This document shows positions 60,747 to 64,000 of a DNA stretch of 64,000 nt, one piece after another. Source of the DNA: CAIYRG01 sp964494505. GTDB taxonomy: Bacteria; Pseudomonadota; Alphaproteobacteria; Micropepsales; Micropepsaceae. Numbering within the stretch: the first letter of the stretch is position 1; each line of letters begins with the position of its first letter. The stretch spans positions 19,947 through 83,946 of the forward strand of contig CAZBRO010000025.1 of assembly GCA_964494505.1 (NCBI GenBank). The letters run 5' to 3'. The position numbers were made by a program, and so were the translations under genes. The notes under the pieces were generated by a model. That model was not told the DNA's origin. It searched no databases and was given only the letters and a program-made list of their open reading frames with translations.

Positions 60747-62654
60747 ATGGATTTGCTCCTTCGGCGGTTGCGCGTTGCGGTCAGTGTGGGGTTTGTGGCC
60801 TTTGCGCTTTCGCGGCCGCCTGCAAGCGAGGCAGCGCAGGCAAAGCCGGCAACGGCGCAGCCCGCAACAACGGAGATGACGATGTGGAACTTATCGGACC
60901 TCTATGCATCTCCCCAAGCCTGGGCCGACGAATACGCCGCCGCAAAAGCCGACGCGCAGCAGCTCGACAATTATAAGGGCACGCTCGGCTCCGGCGCAGC
61001 GGGTATGCGTACCGCACTGGACGCCATATCTGCGGTCAATCGGGAAGCAAGCCGCCTCTACACCTATGCCAGCCTGAAGGCGGACGAGGATTTGAGCATC
61101 GCGCCCAACCAGGAGCGCAAGCAGCAGGCGGGCGCGCTGAACACGCTGATCGGCGAAAAGACCGCCTGGCTGTCGCCCGAAATCTTGGGGCTCGGCGAAG
61201 CCAAGGTGCAGGCCTTTCTTGCCGCGGACAAGGAACTCGCGCTTCGCCACGACCTCTTCCTGAAGAACGTGCTCAGGGCAGGGCCTCACACGCTCGGGCT
61301 GGAAGCGGAATCGGTGCTTGCCGCGGCGGGGGACGTGCTGCAGCAGCCCGACGCCGTCTATGGTCAGCTCGCCAATTCCGATCTTCCGTACCCGGAGATT
61401 ATGCTCGGCGGCGCCAAGGTGCGTCTGGACCAATCGGCCTACGAGAAATATCGCCAGTCGGACAACCGCGCCGAGCGCAAGCTGGTGTTCGATTCCTTTT
61501 GGGGCGCATGGAAGACGTTCGAGAGCACCGACGGCGCCGTCCTGACCGCGGGAATCATGGGCCATGCCTTCGTCGCGAAGTCGAGGCATTATCCCAATGC
61601 TTTGTCCGCCGCTCTCTTCCCCGACGCCATGCCCGAGAGCGTCTACCGAACGCTGGTGGCGGAGGCCAATGAGGGCTTGCCCGCGCTTCACCGCTATTTG
61701 CGCCTGCGCAGGCAATTGCTCGGGATCAAGGACGAGCTGCAATATTACGACATCTACCCGACCATGTTTCCGGGGCGGAACATCCCGAAATTCTCGGTCG
61801 CCGATTCCGAGCGGATCGCGCTCGAAGCGGTTGCCCCTTACGGCAACGAATATGTCGAGCTCATGAAGCGCGGCTTCGCCGGCAAATGGATGGACCCGTA
61901 TCCGCGGGCGCACAAAGCCTCGGGCGCCTACATGAACGGCTCGGCCTATGACGTGCATCCCTATCTGCTGCTCAATCACAATGACGATTATCAGGCGCTC
62001 TCGACCTTCGCGCATGAGTGGGGCCATGCGGTCCATACGCTGCTGACGACCAAAAATCAGCCGTTCGAGAAATCCAATTATTCCACCTTCATCGCGGAAT
62101 CGGCCTCCATCGCGAACGAGATGCTGCTCAACGACTACATGGTCGCGCATGCCAAGACCAAGGAGGAGAAGCTTTACTATCTGGGCGAGGGACTGGAATC
62201 GATCCGCGGCACCTTCTTCCGCCAGGTCATGTTCGCGGAATTCGAGCTCGCCATCCACGAGGAGATCGAAGCGGGCAGGCCCTTGTCGGGGGCGCGCATG
62301 ACGGACATTTATTGCGGGCTGCTCAAGAAATATTACGGCGAAGCGGAAGGCGTGATGAAGATCGATCCCGCCTACTGCATCGAGTGGGCATTCGTCCCGC
62401 ATTTCTTCTACAATTTCTATGTCTATCAATATGCGACGTCGATGGCGGGCGCCGCCGAATTCACCGATGCCATCATGAAGGAAGGCAACCCTGCGGCAGT
62501 GCGCTTCCTCGCCATGCTGCGGGCGGGCGGCTCGGATTACCCTTATGAAATCTACAAGCGGGCCGGCATCGACATGGCGACACCGGCGCCCTATCGGGCG
62601 CTGGTCGCGCGCATGAACCGCATCATGGACGAGATCGAGGCGCTCAGGCGTTAG
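60747..62654 (+). CDS. pepF: Exported M3-family oligoendopeptidase F
   Basis: 635 residues. N-terminal signal region about 1-30 (VAVSVGFVAFALSRPPASEA) followed by the PepF domain MWNLSDLYASPQAWADEYAA. The zinc site is HEWGH: His423, Glu424 and His427. The third ligand Glu lies in ESASIANEMLLNDYM. PepF enzymes cut peptides of about 7-17 residues in the cytosol; a signal peptide here suggests periplasmic peptide turnover. Start ATG 60747 with GGAGGAAAG; the longer frame from 60594 has no SD. Confidence 0.92.
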   Translation: MDLLLRRLRVAVSVGFVAFALSRPPASEAAQAKPATAQPATTEMTMWNLSDLYASPQAWADEYAAAKADAQQLDNYKGTLGSGAAGMRTALDAISAVNREASRLYTYASLKADEDLSIAPNQERKQQAGALNTLIGEKTAWLSPEILGLGEAKVQAFLAADKELALRHDLFLKNVLRAGPHTLGLEAESVLAAAGDVLQQPDAVYGQLANSDLPYPEIMLGGAKVRLDQSAYEKYRQSDNRAERKLVFDSFWGAWKTFESTDGAVLTAGIMGHAFVAKSRHYPNALSAALFPDAMPESVYRTLVAEANEGLPALHRYLRLRRQLLGIKDELQYYDIYPTMFPGRNIPKFSVADSERIALEAVAPYGNEYVELMKRGFAGKWMDPYPRAHKASGAYMNGSAYDVHPYLLLNHNDDYQALSTFAHEWGHAVHTLLTTKNQPFEKSNYSTFIAESASIANEMLLNDYMVAHAKTKEEKLYYLGEGLESIRGTFFRQVMFAEFELAIHEEIEAGRPLSGARMTDIYCGLLKKYYGEAEGVMKIDPAYCIEWAFVPHFFYNFYVYQYATSMAGAAEFTDAIMKEGNPAAVRFLAMLRAGGSDYPYEIYKRAGIDMATPAPYRALVARMNRIMDEIEALRR

Positions 62655-62667
62655 TGCTGCTCACAGG

Positions 62668-62694
62668 CTCACCCTTCCACACGCTCAGGGTGAG
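62668..62694. terminator. Hairpin between convergent genes
   Basis: 8-bp arms CTCACCCT (62668-62675) and AGGGTGAG (62687-62694) between the ends of pepF and the SIMPL gene. The following A-run only suits neither strand well, so termination is a tentative role. The sequence also resembles the intergenic repeats at 46251. Confidence 0.4.
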
Positions 62695-62738
62695 GAAAAA
62701 TGATGAACCTCATGCGTGTCGAGGCATGAGAACCCCAA

Positions 62739-63470
62739 TCACTGAAACGCATAGGTCATCGTCACATTCACCGCGACGATTTCCTCGCCGGCGGAGACGG
62801 GAGGCGGTGCGGCCGCCGCGAGTGCGCGTGCTCCGCCGCCATAGACTGGCACCGGTCTGATCGCGGTTCCTTCCTGGATCGACAGCAACGGCCCCAGATT
62901 CACGCCCGCCGCAGTCGCAAGCGTTTTCGCCTTCGCCATCGCGTCGGCCACCGCGGCCCCGCGCGCCCGTTCCGCAAATGGTTTGGGATCGGCAATGGAG
63001 AATGCGATTCCACCCAACTGGTTGGCGCCGCTCTTCACGAGGGCATCCAGCGCAGGCCCCAATTTCGACAGGTCGTCCACGATCACCGTGACCTGGTTCG
63101 AGACCTGATAACCGATGATGGTCCTGGGTTCGGTCGCATCCGGCCGCAAGGCAGGGTATTGCGGCTGGACGGAAAAATTCGAGGTCTGAATCTTGTTGTC
63201 GGGAATCCCGCTCGCCTTCAGCGCGGCGAAGACGCGGTTCATTGCGGCAGTGTTGGCGGCGAGCGCAGCGGCGGCCGCGCCCGCCTGGCTCACCACGCCT
63301 GCGGACAGGCGGGCGGAATCGGGTTTGGCATGGATTTCCCCTTCGCCGCTGACGCTGATGGTTCGAACCAACGCGCCATTTTCGGCCGCATCCGCTGCCG
63401 GGGCCGCCGCGATGAGGCCGGCAAGAGCGGCTATAGCAGCGCGGGAGGACAGGCGGCGGATCGTGTCCAT
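62739..63470 (-). CDS. SIMPL-domain (DUF541) exported protein
   Basis: 243 residues. Signal peptide about 1-28. The SIMPL fold shows ISVSGEGEIHAKPDSARLSA, GIPDNKIQTSNFSVQPQYPA, GYQVSNQVTVIVDDLSKLGP and AKAKTLATAAGVNLGPLLSI. These periplasmic proteins are linked to oxidative-stress tolerance in several bacteria, but the mechanism is unclear. It is convergent with pepF. Confidence 0.9.
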   Translation of the reverse strand: MDTIRRLSSRAAIAALAGLIAAAPAADAAENGALVRTISVSGEGEIHAKPDSARLSAGVVSQAGAAAAALAANTAAMNRVFAALKASGIPDNKIQTSNFSVQPQYPALRPDATEPRTIIGYQVSNQVTVIVDDLSKLGPALDALVKSGANQLGGIAFSIADPKPFAERARGAAVADAMAKAKTLATAAGVNLGPLLSIQEGTAIRPVPVYGGGARALAAAAPPPVSAGEEIVAVNVTMTYAFQ

Positions 63471-63593
63471 GGCGAACCTCTTTTTGTGGCGGCAAGCCTA
63501 GCAATGCAATCGCGGCGTTTGTGGGGCCGCCAACCCGGTCGAAAGGCTTCCAGCCACGCGCGCTTTCCTGCTATCAACCGGGACCCTCTTTCA

Positions 63594-63670
63594 GGGCCTG
63601 TAGCTCAGTTGGTTAGAGCCGGCCGCTCATAACGGTCTGGTCGCTGGTTCGAGTCCAGCCGGGCCCACCA
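63594..63670 (+). tRNA. tRNA with CAU anticodon, probably tRNA-Ile2 (lysidine-modified)
   Basis: A full cloverleaf of 77 nt including the encoded CCA: acceptor arms GGGCCTG and CGGGCCC, D arm with TAGCTC...GAGC, anticodon loop CTCATAA with CAT at 63628-63630, T arm GCTGG TTCGAGT CCAGC. The acceptor start GGGCCTGTAGCTC is that of isoleucine tRNAs and the body resembles ileX, so Ile2 is favoured over elongator Met. Confidence 0.88.
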
Positions 63671-63758
63671 TCGCTGGAATGTACATCACGATACGACGCG
63701 CGCATGGCAGAGGTGGGACGTCAGCCAAAGCGCAAGTCCAACGATGGGCGATGGTTTT

Positions 63759-64000
63759 CTAGGACCTTTTCATAGGCACCGGTTCGCCGGCGATTTTCAG
63801 CTTCACCGCGACGACCGTGCTGCGCGTCACGTAATAGAGCGTTTTCCAATCGTCCCCGCCGAAGGCGCAGTTGATCGCGAATTCTTCGGTCACGATGATG
63901 CCGAGCGGCTTTCCGGCCGGGCTGACGATCCACTGTCCGCCGCCGCCGCCGGTGTGGATGTTGCCCTTCGAGTCCACTTTGAATCCGTCGGGACGTCCCG
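63759..64000 (-). CDS. SMP-30/gluconolactonase-like protein, C-terminal part (cut by window edge)
   Basis: About 79 residues up to the window edge, reading in from outside: RPDGFKVDSKGNIHTGGGGG, WIVSPAGKPLGIIVTEEFAI, NCAFGGDDWKTLYYVTRSTV. These are the last blades of an SMP-30/gluconolactonase six-bladed propeller (R-P-D-G motif and NCAFGGDD with the metal-binding Asp). It hydrolyses a lactone in characterised members. The N-terminal part and any signal peptide lie outside the window. Confidence 0.85.
   Translation of the reverse strand, partial: GRPDGFKVDSKGNIHTGGGGGQWIVSPAGKPLGIIVTEEFAINCAFGGDDWKTLYYVTRSTVVAVKLKIAGEPVPMKRS

Noticed and set aside
63594..63670. Integration site of a genomic island at the tRNA
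   Set aside because: No integrase or duplicated tRNA 3' end was seen nearby; the recombinase relic lies 42 kb away.

Overview
The window looks like a chromosomal segment of a GC-rich alphaproteobacterium. Support for this is the Shine-Dalgarno-led GTG/TTG starts, several TonB-dependent receptors, Tat- and Sec-exported oxidoreductases, SoxC-type sulfite dehydrogenase and alphaproteobacterial-style intergenic palindromes. The gene content (UbiD decarboxylases, molybdenum hydroxylase, gentisate-type dioxygenase, amine oxidases, acylase) suggests a free-living oligotroph that scavenges aromatic and nitrogenous organics. No species call is attempted.

Region 1 (1-8.5 kb, continued at 17.6-21.4 kb) is the most distinctive part. 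A three-gene cassette recurs: a Tat-exported flavin amine oxidase-family enzyme, a small exported c-type cytochrome, and an exported RidA-type imine deaminase. Three consecutive copies (A, B, C; A is cut by the window edge) are followed by an extra, damaged cytochrome gene. Two more oxidase copies (D, E) lie 10 kb away without cytochrome or RidA. Copies C, D and E are preceded by tails of dead TonB-dependent receptor genes. My reading is a periplasmic route: the flavoenzyme oxidises an amine, the cytochrome takes the electrons, and RidA hydrolyses the imine. The cluster has been amplified and shuffled by recombination.

Region 2 (8.6-17 kb) holds ribF (FAD synthesis), a decayed gene, a stand-alone exported RidA, a TPR protein, a member of an uncharacterised secreted family, a D-amino-acid-oxidase-like enzyme whose domain order is circularly permuted, and a penicillin/AHL-acylase-type Ntn hydrolase. 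Region 3 (17.0-22 kb) carries oxidases D and E among gene fragments: a SelA-like PLP enzyme, receptor tails, a copy of part of a secreted-family gene and a tyrosine recombinase tail.

Region 4 (22-38 kb) has an exported alpha/beta hydrolase, NHL-type beta-propeller proteins, a SoxC-type molybdoenzyme with a cytochrome c, two large TonB-dependent receptors and more members of the secreted GDTLVVDT family. Region 5 (38-54 kb) is an aromatic catabolism region: gentisate-type dioxygenase with an IclR regulator and its palindromic operator, two MFS transporters, two UbiD decarboxylases, a MarR regulator, an HpaBC-like two-component monooxygenase and a three-subunit molybdenum hydroxylase. Region 6 (54-64 kb) contains a TonB receptor with a PepSY membrane protein, a sulfotransferase, an MFS transporter, an exported oligoendopeptidase, a SIMPL protein, a CAU-anticodon tRNA and the end of an SMP-30-like gene.

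All homology statements come from recognising motifs by eye. No database search or alignment was run.
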